A stretch of DNA of 64,000 bases from an uncultured Megamonas sp. (GCA_900556715.1 USPM01000002.1:6514-70513), one strand, 5' to 3'. Counted from the stretch's first letter, positions 1 through 8,575 are shown. Numbers and translations are program-made. The notes: generated from the letters alone by a model not told the origin.

Positions 1-477
1 GCCTTTAAATAATATTTCCATATCTAAAATAGAGTCAACTGCTACTCCTGCTTTACCAACATCTCCTACTACACGAGGATGGTCTGAATCATAGCCTCTA
101 TGTGTTGCTAAGTCAAAAGCAATAGATAAACCTTTTTGCCCAGCTGCAAGATTTCTACGATAAAAAGCATTTGATTCTTCTGCTGTAGAAAAACCTGCAT
201 ATTGTCGTACTGTCCATGGTCTTGTTACATACATAGTTGCATATGGACCACGCAAAAATGGTGGAATACCTGCTACAAAATCTAAATGATTACAATCTTT
301 ATAAACATTTTCATCATAAAGTGGTGCTACATCTATTTGCTCCATAGTGCGATAAAAATTTTCCTCAAAAGATTTTCCAGTTTCTGCTTTTAAACTTTCT
401 TTCCATTTAGCAAAAGCGACCTCACTCTGTATTGCTTGCTGAAAAGGAATTTGTGTAAAATCTGGTATTTTAGACAT
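1..477 (-). CDS. mutB: Methylmalonyl-CoA mutase large (catalytic) subunit, N-terminal part, cut by window edge
   Basis: This is the first 159 residues of the adenosylcobalamin-dependent mutase that interconverts succinyl-CoA and R-methylmalonyl-CoA in the propionate pathway. The start of the TIM barrel is recognisable: [18 protein letters not shown] and the block [20 protein letters not shown], which is typical of the large subunit. The ATG at 475-477 overlaps the small-subunit stop codon by one base (TAATG on the minus strand), so the two genes are normally translationally coupled. The visible part has no frame lesion, unlike its partner. The C-terminal B12-binding domain lies outside the window. 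The family call is firm; whether the complete protein is intact cannot be seen. Confidence 0.93.
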   Translation of the reverse strand, partial: MSKIPDFTQIPFQQAIQSEVAFAKWKESLKAETGKSFEENFYRTMEQIDVAPLYDENVYKDCNHLDFVAGIPPFLRGPYATMYVTRPWTVRQYAGFSTAEESNAFYRRNLAAGQKGLSIAFDLATHRGYDSDHPRVVGDVGKAGVAVDSILDMEILFKG

Positions 478-2735
478 TATTCAATCATCCCCTTTTCTTT
501 TTGCATACGAAGTAAAGTTTCATAGCAATTAGAACGAACACTTATATAATCGTCCATACCCGCTTCATCGCATGCTTTTTTTAATTCTGGTGTTGGTGCA
601 CCTGCTAAAAAAACTTTCATACTAGGTTTTATAGCCTTAATACCAGAAGTAACAGCTGGTGCGAGTTCTGGATAAGTTGCATCCGTAGAACAAACAATAG
701 CTACATCAGCATTTGAATCAATAGCTGCTTGTACAGCTTCTTCTACTGTTGGAAAACCATTATTAGTAAGTACATTAAATGCTGCTACTTGCATAAATGA
801 AGTAACAAAATCTGCACGTGCTTTATGCTGTGGAATAGGTCCCATATTAGCAAGGAAAATATTTACATTTTCCCCTGTTTTTTCTAGATACTTTTCTGTG
901 CGATGACGAAGTTGTTCATATCTTTCAGTCCAGCGATGTGGCAAAATAGCTTCTATAACTTCACCTGTCGCCTCTCCTGTAAGTGCTGTAGATATTTCAC
1001 CTAAAGTGGCACCCGCTTTAATAGTCTGTTTAACTGTATTCATTAATGAACCATGTTCACTAAAATCACGTTTACCAATTTCCGATAATAATAATTTAAC
1101 ATAATCATTATCACGTACTTTTACATTAACTTTAAGTGCCATTTTTCTATCTGCTATAATTTTATCAAAATCAATTTCTGGTACTTCCAATAATTTTTCA
1201 GTCATATTTGGATACATATTATTACCAACAGCACGATCTTTTCTTGTTGCTAAATTTTTAAAACGAGCTTGTAATACTTCATTAATAGCTATCTGCACAG
1301 TATTATTTTCTAAAGCTTTTATTAAACCACCATGAGCTTCAATTTCTTGAAATTTTGCCCAAGCCTTTTGAGTAAACTCTTCTGTCAATGGTTCAAGATA
1401 CCAACTACCACCAGCAGGGTCTATTGGTTGAATAAAATTAAATTCATGTTGCTCCATAATTTGAATATTTCATGCAATACGACGAGAAAATTCATCACTA
1501 GGACGTATACAATGGTCAAATGGTTTTACAAACATACCATCCATACCACCAACAACAGCAGAAAATGATTGTGTAGCTGCACGAAGTAAATTTACATAAG
1601 GATCATATACTGTTTGACAAAAAGTATTACACATATATGATGTATATATAATGCATATAGCATAAGGATCATATACTGTTTGACAAAAAGACGATGTACT
1701 TACATATACATTAATTTTTTGAGCTATATCATCTCCACCACAATTTTTAACAATTTGAGCCCAAATCATTTTCACACTGCGTAATTTAGCAATTTCCATA
1801 AAAAAATTTGCACCTATACTAAAATGAAAACGTAAATGACGACAAAAAGTATTCACATCAATGCCACGTCGTTCCATAGATTTCATATATGTTACAGCTT
1901 CATTCATGGCATATGCTACTTCTTGGATATCATTTGCACCACCATTGTGATAAACATCTGTATTTACTACTACAGTCTTTAATTCTGGTGCAAATTTTTC
2001 TGCCCAACAAATACTATGAGCCATTTCATCATAATATTCATCAAGAGGTCGTGTAAGCTTTCCATCTAAAGCTAATTCTCCAATAGGATCTGCTGTAATA
2101 GCACCATGAAGTTTTTTTAGTGATAATTTTTTCTGTTCACACACCACTGCAACAGCAGAAAGTAATGCTATATTAGAAGCACCTGCATAGATATCAATTT
2201 CAAATTTTTCTAAATCAACATCATCTAATAATTTATTTACATCTGATAAAGTCGATAAAGAAACACCAATATCTGCGATTTCTTCTTTATTAGCTGTATC
2301 TACATCATAACCTTTACGTGTTGCTGTATCCAAAACTATACTTGCAGCTGTTGAACCTTTTAATAATTCATATTTTACCATTTCATTGGCTTCACTAGGA
2401 GTTTTAGCATCACACTTTTGAGCTATTGTCCATGGTTTATGTATATAACCACTAACATTAGCTCCACGTAAATTACTTTCCATTCCTGGATAAGTCTTAT
2501 TATGAGTTAACCCTTCTAAATCTTCCATACGATAAATAGGGTTTAATGTAATACCTTCATAAGTTTTAGTAAACATACTTTTTTCAAAAGGTTTTCCCTT
2601 TAATAATACCACTACAGCTTCTTTCCATTCTTCATATGAAGGAATTTCAAACTCATCAAAAGTAACAGCAGGAATATCTTGTTCTTGTTGTTCTTCTTGT
2701 CGAATTTCTTCGCCAAGTGTTTTATCTTGTTCCAT
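477..2735 (-). pseudogene. mutA: Methylmalonyl-CoA mutase small subunit, interrupted by in-frame TGA and carrying a 66-nt insertion
   Basis: The small (structural) subunit pairs with the catalytic large subunit. The reading frame is split into 421 codons (1470-2735) and 326 codons from the next ATG (477-1457). Both pieces are in the same frame, with TGA at 1470-1472 and four codons (NIQI) between them. The sequence SRRIA-stop-NIQIMEQ matches the family pattern SRRIA-R-N, so an Arg codon (probably CGA) has become TGA. The first piece also contains 22 extra residues: FCQTVYDPY occurs twice around filler, encoded by 30-nt direct repeats at 1595-1624 and 1661-1690. The truncated product would lack the end of the barrel and the C-terminal domain. 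The rest of the gene is well preserved, so decay would be recent; an assembly error or stop-codon readthrough are the alternatives. A ribosome site AGAAGGGA precedes the ATG. Confidence 0.85.
1595..1690. repeat. 30-nt direct repeat pair inside mutA (1595-1624 and 1661-1690)
   Basis: Two identical 30-nt copies lie 66 nt apart and are separated by 36 nt of very AT-rich filler made mostly of TATA/ATGCAT-like steps. Removing one copy plus the filler restores a normal-looking mutase frame (SFCQTVYDPYVNLLRAATQ). The spacing is exactly 22 codons, so the insertion itself keeps frame. The filler partly resembles, in reverse, the adjacent sequence near 1691-1712, which fits templated synthesis during slippage or strand switching; that origin is inference. 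Confidence 0.9.
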
Positions 2736-2875
2736 ATATAATAATTTCCCTTCTCTACTTCTGCATTTTCATTTAAGGGGATAATTTAATACTATTATTG
2801 AATAGTTAATAAATACTCTTATATATCTAATAAATGGTTCGAGTTCCTCCTACCTAGATATTAAATATAAAATTT

Positions 2876-2907
2876 ATAAAAAAGCCATCACTAAATTTAG
2901 TGATGGC
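2876..2907 (-). terminator. Rho-independent terminator between the minus-strand riboswitch transcript and mutA
   Basis: A perfect 24-nt palindrome at 2884-2907 is followed on the minus strand by a run of T. It sits about 140 nt upstream of the mutA start and points the same way. It should stop transcription arriving from the minus-strand cobalamin riboswitch before mutA, so mutA probably uses its own promoter in 2736-2875. Confidence 0.8.
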
Positions 2908-3099
2908 TGGATTGGTAATATATATTCCCCAAATATTATTTACCATTTTTATTAAATTATTCAAGCATTTATGCTAATCATAATAATGATTAAATTTTTC
3001 AGTAAATTAAACATAATTTACAACAAATTAATATGATACATCGATGGCACTTGCTTAAGATAATCATGAGCCATCTTCATGGATTATCTCTATAAACAG
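2908..3099 (-). ncRNA. Candidate structured RNA segment between two terminators downstream of the minus-strand B12 riboswitch
   Basis: This is the stretch that would be transcribed only when the riboswitch terminator at 3100-3135 is not formed. It holds two adjacent hairpins (arms around 2964-2975 and a near-perfect inverted repeat at 2975-2992) and ends at the terminator at 2876-2907. A 20-codon reading frame (3018-3080, MKMAHDYLKQVPSMYHINLL) lies in it but lacks a clear ribosome site. No known RNA family or gene is recognised. It may be a small RNA, a micro-ORF transcript or the remnant of a lost gene. Confidence 0.35.
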
Positions 3100-3135
3100 A
3101 AAAACCGCTTTTCATAAACAATATATGAAAAACGG
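3100..3135 (-). terminator. Conditional terminator of the minus-strand cobalamin riboswitch
   Basis: Inverted arms at 3105-3116 and 3124-3135 are followed on the minus strand by TTTTT. The position, about 60 nt after the 3' end of the aptamer, is that of a transcription-terminating expression platform. Known cobalamin riboswitches of this layout switch off when B12 is bound; the OFF behaviour here is inferred. Confidence 0.75.
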
Positions 3136-3192
3136 TAGAAAATTATAATCAGAATTTACATGTATAAAAAACATATACATTACATTCTACTA

Positions 3193-3385
3193 CATCTCTC
3201 CCCGTCTCTCGCAGGTCAAACGACGATGCTTCTTATAGGCAGTTCTTCTGACTCAGTATCATTGCTCACTTCGCCTTCCCAGTTTCCCAGTGACATTCAT
3301 GAAGTTTGCTCCTCTTTACAGCGGCGGGACCGTGCCGGATTTTAACCGTCTTCCCTATTAAGCATAAATATGCACCTATAAGGTT
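3193..3385 (-). promoter_or_regulatory. Cobalamin (B12) riboswitch, minus strand
   Basis: The minus strand carries the cobalamin aptamer elements in order: AGGTGCA near 3375-3382, GGGAAGACGG near 3345-3355, GGTCCCGCCGCTGTA (3317-3331), GTCACTGGGAAACTGGGAAG (3275-3294), the B12 box GAGTCAGAAGAACTGCC (3238-3254), and a closing ACCTGCGAGAGACGGGG (3201-3217). A terminator follows. The next gene in this direction is the broken mutA, but a second terminator intervenes, so the regulated product is unclear. Confidence 0.93.
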
Positions 3386-3407
3386 TCATTATCAACTTGT
3401 CGCCTTT

Positions 3408-3437
3408 ATTATACTTTTTATTTTATATATTTGTCAA
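3408..3437 (-). promoter_or_regulatory. Promoter for the minus-strand B12 riboswitch
   Basis: The minus strand shows consensus TTGACA (3432-3437), an 18-nt spacer and TATAAT (3408-3413), placing the transcript start about 15 nt before the aptamer. It is divergent from, and about 45 bp away from, the promoter of the plus-strand riboswitch. Confidence 0.8.
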
Positions 3438-3481
3438 CGATAAATTAAAATAATTTTAAGATAATTATTTTATATAGAGTA

Positions 3482-3510
3482 TTGACACAAATTCTATATA
3501 GTGATATTCT
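3482..3510 (+). promoter_or_regulatory. Promoter for the plus-strand B12 riboswitch
   Basis: TTGACA (3482-3487), a 17-nt spacer and TATTCT (3505-3510) match a housekeeping sigma promoter. A short hairpin (GAACT...AGTTC, 3517-3532) follows at the expected RNA 5' end, just before the aptamer. Confidence 0.75.
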
Positions 3511-3537
3511 AAAAAAGAACTGAATATAGTTCAATGA

Positions 3538-3765
3538 ATCAGGTGTCCATTTGGACTTAATAGGGAATTCAGTACGTGATTATTCACTAATCTGAAACGG
3601 TCCCGCCACTGTATGAGGGAACTTATCCAAAATATGTCACTGGGAAACTGGGAAGGCTTGGATATAGTAATGAACTCGAGTCAGGAGAACTGCCTGATTA
3701 ACAATCACCGTGTGCAATTGATTTATTTTAATTGCCATACCTGCGAGCGATGGGGAGGAGATTAG
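3538..3765 (+). promoter_or_regulatory. Cobalamin (B12) riboswitch, plus strand, with no downstream gene
   Basis: The plus strand has the aptamer elements AGGTGTCC, TAATAGGGAA, GGTCCCGCCACTGTA (3599-3613), GTCACTGGGAAACTGGGAAG (3636-3655), the B12 box GAGTCAGGAGAACTGCC (3678-3694) and the closing ACCTGCGAGCGATGGGGAGG (3739-3758). One 21-nt block (3636-3656) is identical to its counterpart in the opposing riboswitch. The transcript meets a terminator at 3803 and another at 3926. The next annotated gene is convergent, so this is an orphan riboswitch. Confidence 0.93.
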
Positions 3766-3802
3766 ACAGTAAATTTTTAAATTTACTCAATTCGTCTATT
3801 CA

Positions 3803-3832
3803 CCTCTTTTCAAAGCGAAAAGGGGTTTTTTA
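3803..3832 (+). terminator. Conditional terminator of the plus-strand cobalamin riboswitch
   Basis: CCTCTTTTC and GAAAAGGGG form a nine-pair stem with a five-base loop, followed by six or more T. It lies about 40 nt after the aptamer, the usual place for an expression-platform terminator. Confidence 0.8.
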
Positions 3833-3925
3833 TTTATCGGTTTTACTTTATGTCTTCAGCAAACATAAGGTAATCATTGCTCAAAATTCCAAACTAATCA
3901 TTATATTGTTTTATTATTATGCGTA
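3833..3925 (+). ncRNA. Candidate short B12-gated RNA segment downstream of the plus-strand riboswitch
   Basis: This interval of about 90 nt lies between the riboswitch terminator and the second terminator at 3926-3965. No reading frame with a credible ribosome site was found. If the first terminator is bypassed when B12 is scarce, the product would be a riboswitch RNA extended by roughly 130 nt that may run into the antisense strand of the YhcH gene. Small RNAs controlled by B12 riboswitches are known in Listeria and Enterococcus; that this is another case is inference. Confidence 0.3.
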
Positions 3926-3965
3926 TAGCATGCTTAAGTATTATCCTAAGCATGCTATTTTTTTC
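3926..3965 (+). terminator. Second intrinsic terminator on the plus strand
   Basis: Eleven-base arms TAGCATGCTTA (3926-3936) and TAAGCATGCTA (3947-3957) are followed by seven T on the plus strand. The minus-strand side has no T tract, so it serves plus-strand transcription rather than the convergent YhcH gene. Confidence 0.75.
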
Positions 3966-4418
3966 TTATAATTTGATTTTAAAGATAGCTTTTTTTATAG
4001 TTTGACTTTGTTGACAAATAATAGCAGTGCGATGAGCATCTTCTGGATAACAAATTAAAAAATCACCTTTGTTGATTAAGTTAACAGTAGCTTTTTCTTC
4101 ACCTGTTAATTCCACAAAATCGCGATTTTCATCAAATGATTTTATTTGCATATCATCGCAAAAGTTCACATCAATACTTTCTTTACCTTCAATAATCACA
4201 TGCACATCAATATATTTTTTATGTGCTTCCCAAAAACGCTCTTCACGTTTTACTGTAGCATAGTTTTCGATATTAACAAAAAACTCATCGCCATTTATTT
4301 TATAACTACCTTTTCCATATGTAGCTAAATCATGTTCTTTTGCATAAGTGAAACAAGCTTTTATTTTTTCTGTCAAAAAATCATATTTATCTGCGTATTT
4401 AATATTGCCAAAAATCAC
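3966..4418 (-). CDS. YhcH/YjgK/YiaL (DUF386) family protein
   Basis: A 150-residue single-domain cupin-like protein, full length for the family. EAHKKYIDVHVIIEGKE (about residues 64-80) and GDFLICYPEDAHRTAI (about 117-132) are the conserved family blocks and supply the Glu/His residues thought to bind metal. Relatives such as NanQ act as anomerases in sialic acid use; others have uncharacterised sugar-related roles. No sialic acid or other sugar genes sit nearby, so the substrate cannot be assigned. It is divergent from uvrB and convergent with the orphan B12-riboswitch transcript, which could overlap it as antisense if the terminator at 3926 leaks. Confidence 0.8.
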   Translation of the reverse strand: MIFGNIKYADKYDFLTEKIKACFTYAKEHDLATYGKGSYKINGDEFFVNIENYATVKREERFWEAHKKYIDVHVIIEGKESIDVNFCDDMQIKSFDENRDFVELTGEEKATVNLINKGDFLICYPEDAHRTAIICQQSQTIKKAIFKIKL

Positions 4419-4531
4419 TTTTATAACCTCTTTTCTTAATTTATTAAAATAATTATATCATGATATTGAAAAAATATTCTTCTCCATTTATCATTAAAGC
4501 TAAATATTAATATTATAAGTGAGATGATTTT

Positions 4532-6556
4532 ATGGTACACATACCAAAATTAAATACATTACAAACTGAAAATAAAATTCCCTTTAAAGTAGAAGCACCT
4601 TTTGAACCTACAGGCGACCAACCTCAAGCAATTGAAGCTCTAGCTCAAGGCATTCAAAATGGTCAAACATCACAAGTTTTATTAGGTGCTACAGGTACAG
4701 GAAAGACTTTTACTATCGCTAAATTAATTGAAAAAGTCCAAAAACCTACACTTGTTATCGCTCATAATAAAACGCTAGCTGCACAATTAGCTAGTGAGTT
4801 TAAGGAATTTTTTCCGCATAACGCTGTAGAATATTTTGTCAGTTACTATGATTATTACCAACCAGAAGCCTATATTGCCCAAACAGATACTTATATCGAA
4901 AAAGATTCTTCCATCAATGATGAAATCGATAAACTTCGCCATTCTGCAACTTGTTCTTTATTTGAACGTCGTGATGTTATCATTGTTGCTAGTGTATCTT
5001 GTATCTATGGCTTAGGTTCACCAGAAGATTATTATGATTTAGTCTTATCTGTACGTGAAGGTCAAGAATATCCTCGTGATGATATTTTGCGAAAATTGGT
5101 TTCTATCCAATATGAACGCAATGATATAAATTTTGACCGTGGTAAATTCCGCGTTCGTGGCGATGTCATTGAAATTTTTCCTGCTGGCTATAGTGATAGA
5201 GCCATCCGCATTGAACTTTTTGGTGATGAAGTCGACCGCATTTTAGAAGTAGATACTCTAACTGGTGAAGTCTATGGTCAACGCAAACATATTTTAATTT
5301 ACCCTGCTTCTCACTATGTAACTTCTAAAGAACATATGAAAGAAGCTATCGACTCCATACAAGCAGAACTTCAACAGCAATTAAAAATCCTTGAAGATGA
5401 TAATAAACTCTTAGAAGCTCAACGTTTGAAACAACGCACAAATTATGATTTAGAAACTATGGAAGAGATGGGATATTGCTCTGGCATCGAAAATTATTCA
5501 CGCCATTTGACAGGCAGAAAAGCTGGCGAAGCTCCTTATACACTTCTTGATTATTTCCCTGATGATTTTTTAATCGTCATTGATGAATCTCACGTTACTA
5601 TACCCCAGATAAAAGCCATGTATGCAGGCGACCGCTCACGCAAAGAATCACTTGTTGCTAATGGTTTTCGTCTGCCTTCTGCCTTTGATAATCGCCCTTT
5701 ACGCTTTGAAGAATTTCTCGATCATATCAATCAGATAATCTATGTTTCTGCTACACCAGCACCATTTGAATTAGCACAAGCAAATCAAGTAGTAGAACAG
5801 ATAATCCGTCCAACTGGTCTATTAGACCCTGAAATAGAAATTCGCCCACTTGAAGGGCAAATGGACGATTTACTTGGAGAAATCAAAATTCGCACTAAGA
5901 AAAATGAACGTGTGCTCATCACTACTTTGACTAAAAAAATGGCTGAAAATCTCACTGATTATTTAAAAGAAATGGGTATCAAAGTTCGTTATCTTCATTC
6001 TGATATTGCCACTATTGAAAGAGCAGAAATCATTCGCGATTTGCGTTTAGGAAAATTTGATGTACTCGTAGGGATTAACTTATTACGTGAAGGCTTGGAT
6101 ATGCCAGAAGTTTCTTTAGTAGCTATTTTAGATGCTGATAAAGAAGGCTTCTTGCGTTCAGAGACATCTCTCATTCAGACAATCGGTCGTGCTGCTAGAA
6201 ATGCTCATGGTAAAGTAATCATGTACGCCGACCGCATCACCGATTCTATGCAAAAAGCCATTGATGAAACTATGCGTCGTCGAGAAGTCCAAGATAAATA
6301 TAATCAAGAACATCATATAACGCCGAAGACAATTCAAAAGAAAATAAAAAATCTCATTGAAACTACTATGGTTGCAGAAGAAAAGGCAAGTTATGATGCT
6401 GAAAAACCAAAGAAAAAATTGAAAATGACTGCTAAAGAAAAGAAAAAATTAATTCTTTCTTTAACTAAAGAAATGCAAGAAGCTTCTCGCAACTTAGAAT
6501 TTGAACGAGCTGCTCAAATTCGCGATATTATCTTTGAATTAAACGAAAAAAAATAA
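4532..6556 (+). CDS. uvrB: Excinuclease ABC subunit B
   Basis: UvrB is the damage-verifying helicase-like subunit of nucleotide excision repair; UvrA loads it and UvrC then binds it for the incisions. The 674 residues contain Walker A GATGTGKT (about 53-60), the Tyr-rich beta-hairpin [21 protein letters not shown], a DESH Walker B, helicase motifs ending in [10 protein letters not shown], and a C-terminal UVR motif ([17 protein letters not shown]). The chosen ATG adds about 20 residues before the common start (usually near [17 protein letters not shown]), so a shorter N-terminus is possible, but no better start codon is seen. uvrA and uvrC are not adjacent. The gene stands alone and ends at a strong bidirectional terminator. 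Confidence 0.97.
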   Translation: MVHIPKLNTLQTENKIPFKVEAPFEPTGDQPQAIEALAQGIQNGQTSQVLLGATGTGKTFTIAKLIEKVQKPTLVIAHNKTLAAQLASEFKEFFPHNAVEYFVSYYDYYQPEAYIAQTDTYIEKDSSINDEIDKLRHSATCSLFERRDVIIVASVSCIYGLGSPEDYYDLVLSVREGQEYPRDDILRKLVSIQYERNDINFDRGKFRVRGDVIEIFPAGYSDRAIRIELFGDEVDRILEVDTLTGEVYGQRKHILIYPASHYVTSKEHMKEAIDSIQAELQQQLKILEDDNKLLEAQRLKQRTNYDLETMEEMGYCSGIENYSRHLTGRKAGEAPYTLLDYFPDDFLIVIDESHVTIPQIKAMYAGDRSRKESLVANGFRLPSAFDNRPLRFEEFLDHINQIIYVSATPAPFELAQANQVVEQIIRPTGLLDPEIEIRPLEGQMDDLLGEIKIRTKKNERVLITTLTKKMAENLTDYLKEMGIKVRYLHSDIATIERAEIIRDLRLGKFDVLVGINLLREGLDMPEVSLVAILDADKEGFLRSETSLIQTIGRAARNAHGKVIMYADRITDSMQKAIDETMRRREVQDKYNQEHHITPKTIQKKIKNLIETTMVAEEKASYDAEKPKKKLKMTAKEKKKLILSLTKEMQEASRNLEFERAAQIRDIIFELNEKK

Positions 6557-6572
6557 TTTATTTTATTCATAA

Positions 6573-6607
6573 AAAAGCACTATAGCATGAAAACTATAGT
6601 GCTTTTA
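6573..6607. terminator. Bidirectional terminator between uvrB and oppF
   Basis: Arms AAGCACTATAG and CTATAGTGCTT around an eight-base loop have A tracts on the left and T tracts on the right, so the hairpin can end both uvrB (plus) and the peptide transporter operon (minus). Confidence 0.85.
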
Positions 6608-6608
6608 C

Positions 6609-7568
6609 TTATTCATCATAAAGATGACAACGTACATATCTATTATTTACCATTTTCATTTCAGGTAATTTCTGTCTGCAAATTTCTTTAGCTTTTGGGC
6701 AACGCGTATTGAATGGACACCCTTTTGGCGGATTTAATGGACTTGGCAATTCACCTTGCAAGATAATTCGCTGTTTATGTTTTTCTTTTTGTGGATCTGG
6801 CAATGAAATTGAAGATAACAATGCTTTCGTATATGGGTGTAGAGGATTTGTATATAAATCTTCTGTATCAGCAAGTTCTACAATTTGCCCTAAATACATA
6901 ACTGCTACTTTTTGGCTGATATAACGTACCATAGCTAAATCATGAGCAATAAATAAATATGTCAGACCTAATTCATTCTGTAATTTTTCTAGCAAATTTA
7001 CGACTTGTGCTTGAATAGATACATCAAGTGCCGAAATCGGCTCATCGCAAATAATCAGTTTAGGTTCACAGGCAAGTGCTCTAGCTATACCGATACGCTG
7101 TCTTTGTCCACCACTAAATTCATGAGGAAAACGGTTTGCCTGCTCTTTACTCAATCCTACTAATTCCAATAATTCATAGATACGCTCTTGTCTTTGTTTT
7201 TTATCTGTATATAAATTATGCACAAGCAAAGGCTCTTCAATGATATCTGCCACTGTCATTCTTGGATTTAATGAAGCATATGGATCTTGAAATATCATTT
7301 GAATATCCTTTGTCATCTCTTTATTTTGTGAAATATCTTTGCCTGCAAATATGATTTTGCCTTTTGTTGGCTTATACAATCCGATAATAGTTCTACCTGT
7401 AGTTGATTTTCCACAGCCTGACTCACCTACAAGACCTAATGTTTTTCCCTCTTCTATGGAAAAACTGACATCATTTACTGCTTTCAAAATCTGTTTTGGT
7501 CCTCCCCAAAAAGAACGCTTCACTACAAAATCTTTATGTAGATTTTTGACTTCTAATAAATTCATCAA
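6609..7568 (-). CDS. oppF: Oligopeptide/dipeptide ABC transporter ATP-binding protein (OppF/DppF type)
   Basis: One of the two ATPases energising a peptide importer. The 319 residues show Walker A GESGCGKSTTGRT, signature FSGGQRQRIGIARAL, Walker B LIICDEPISALDV, the H-loop region FIAHDLAMVRYIS, and the C-terminal Opp extension with a Cys-rich motif (CPFNTRCPKAKEIC). It is the last gene of the run oppB-oppC-oppD-oppF and overlaps the end of oppD by four bases, indicating coupled translation. Substrates of this family include di- and oligopeptides and sometimes nickel chelates; sequence alone does not decide. Confidence 0.93.
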   Translation of the reverse strand: MMNLLEVKNLHKDFVVKRSFWGGPKQILKAVNDVSFSIEEGKTLGLVGESGCGKSTTGRTIIGLYKPTKGKIIFAGKDISQNKEMTKDIQMIFQDPYASLNPRMTVADIIEEPLLVHNLYTDKKQRQERIYELLELVGLSKEQANRFPHEFSGGQRQRIGIARALACEPKLIICDEPISALDVSIQAQVVNLLEKLQNELGLTYLFIAHDLAMVRYISQKVAVMYLGQIVELADTEDLYTNPLHPYTKALLSSISLPDPQKEKHKQRIILQGELPSPLNPPKGCPFNTRCPKAKEICRQKLPEMKMVNNRYVRCHLYDE

Positions 7569-8575
7569 AATTCCTCCCTATTCTCTTTGGGTGCAAATTC
7601 ATGCTCCAACCAACATTTTACATAATGATCTTTATTTAATTGTGTCTTTTCTGGCATCAACTGCATACAAATTTTCATTGCTTTTGTACAGCGTTTGACA
7701 AATGGACAATAATCAATACTTTCTTTTAAATCTGGTGGCTGACCATCGATCACATATAATTTATCTTCTTTATTTAAATTTAAATGAGGCAAAGATTTTA
7801 ATAAACCTCGCGTATAAGGGTGATGTGCATGATAAAACAAATCATCAACATTTGCTTTTTCCACGATTTGACCTGCATACATAACTGCTACTTCATCGCA
7901 AATATTGGCAATAACCCCTAAATCATGCGATATCATAATGATGGACATATTCAATTTTTCTTGTAAGGATTTCAATAAATCTAAAATTTGTGCCTGCACA
8001 GTTACATCAAGAGCTGTTGTCGGCTCATCTGCTATCAATAATTCTGGTTCACAGGCAAGTGCCATCGCAATCATCACGCGTTGACGCATACCGCCACTGA
8101 ATTGATGAGGATAATCTTTCAATCTTTTTTTGGCAAATGGTATCCCTACTAAATTTAATAATTCTACAGCTTTTTCTGTCGCTTCTTTATCCGATAATTG
8201 TTTATGCAAAAATAAAACTTCTTTTATCTGCGTACCAATTGTAAGTACAGGATTTAAAGATGTCATTGGGTCTTGGAATATCATCGCAATTTTATTGCCA
8301 CGAATTTTGGCTAAATCTTCATCTTGAAAATTAACTAAATCCTGACCTTGCCATAAAATCTGACCATTTTCAATAATGCTATTTTCTTTAGGCAATAAAC
8401 CCATGATAGCATGAGCCGTCACTGATTTTCCACAGCCTGACTCGCCCACTATTCCTAGAGCTTGTCCTCTTTTTAAATCAAAACTGACATTGCGTACTGC
8501 TTTTACTTTTCCTCGATAAGTCTGAAAAGCAACTGCTAAATCTTTTACTTGTAAAATTTCTTTATTTTCTTCCAT
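7565..8575 (-). CDS. oppD: Oligopeptide/dipeptide ABC transporter ATP-binding protein (OppD/DppD type)
   Basis: The second ATPase of the importer. Walker A GESGCGKSVTAHA, signature FSGGMRQRVMIAMAL, Walker B LLIADEPTTALDV and the C-terminal CPFVKRCTKAMKIC motif are present, at the usual length (about 336 residues). The ATG at 8573-8575 (MEENKEIL) is preferred; an in-frame GTG three codons upstream (8584) would add MFT and is closer to the only purine-rich stretch, so the start is uncertain. It follows oppC closely and overlaps oppF by four bases. Confidence 0.93.
   Translation of the reverse strand: MEENKEILQVKDLAVAFQTYRGKVKAVRNVSFDLKRGQALGIVGESGCGKSVTAHAIMGLLPKENSIIENGQILWQGQDLVNFQDEDLAKIRGNKIAMIFQDPMTSLNPVLTIGTQIKEVLFLHKQLSDKEATEKAVELLNLVGIPFAKKRLKDYPHQFSGGMRQRVMIAMALACEPELLIADEPTTALDVTVQAQILDLLKSLQEKLNMSIIMISHDLGVIANICDEVAVMYAGQIVEKANVDDLFYHAHHPYTRGLLKSLPHLNLNKEDKLYVIDGQPPDLKESIDYCPFVKRCTKAMKICMQLMPEKTQLNKDHYVKCWLEHEFAPKENREEF

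Noticed and set aside
1470..1472. Selenocysteine or TGA-as-Trp decoding in mutA
   Set aside because: The residue at this place in the family is Arg, not Cys or Trp, and a single CGA to TGA change explains it. No other internal TGA was noticed in the genes of this window.
1595..1690. Mobile element insertion or CRISPR-like repeat in mutA
   Set aside because: There are only two copies with one filler, no terminal inverted repeats and no coding capacity; it fits a local duplication.
3160..3345. 61-codon plus-strand frame
   Set aside because: It is the antisense of the minus-strand cobalamin riboswitch; the codons follow the RNA core motifs and there is no protein similarity.
3732..3971. 79-codon plus-strand frame after the orphan riboswitch
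   Set aside because: It starts inside the aptamer, runs through two terminators and lacks a ribosome site.
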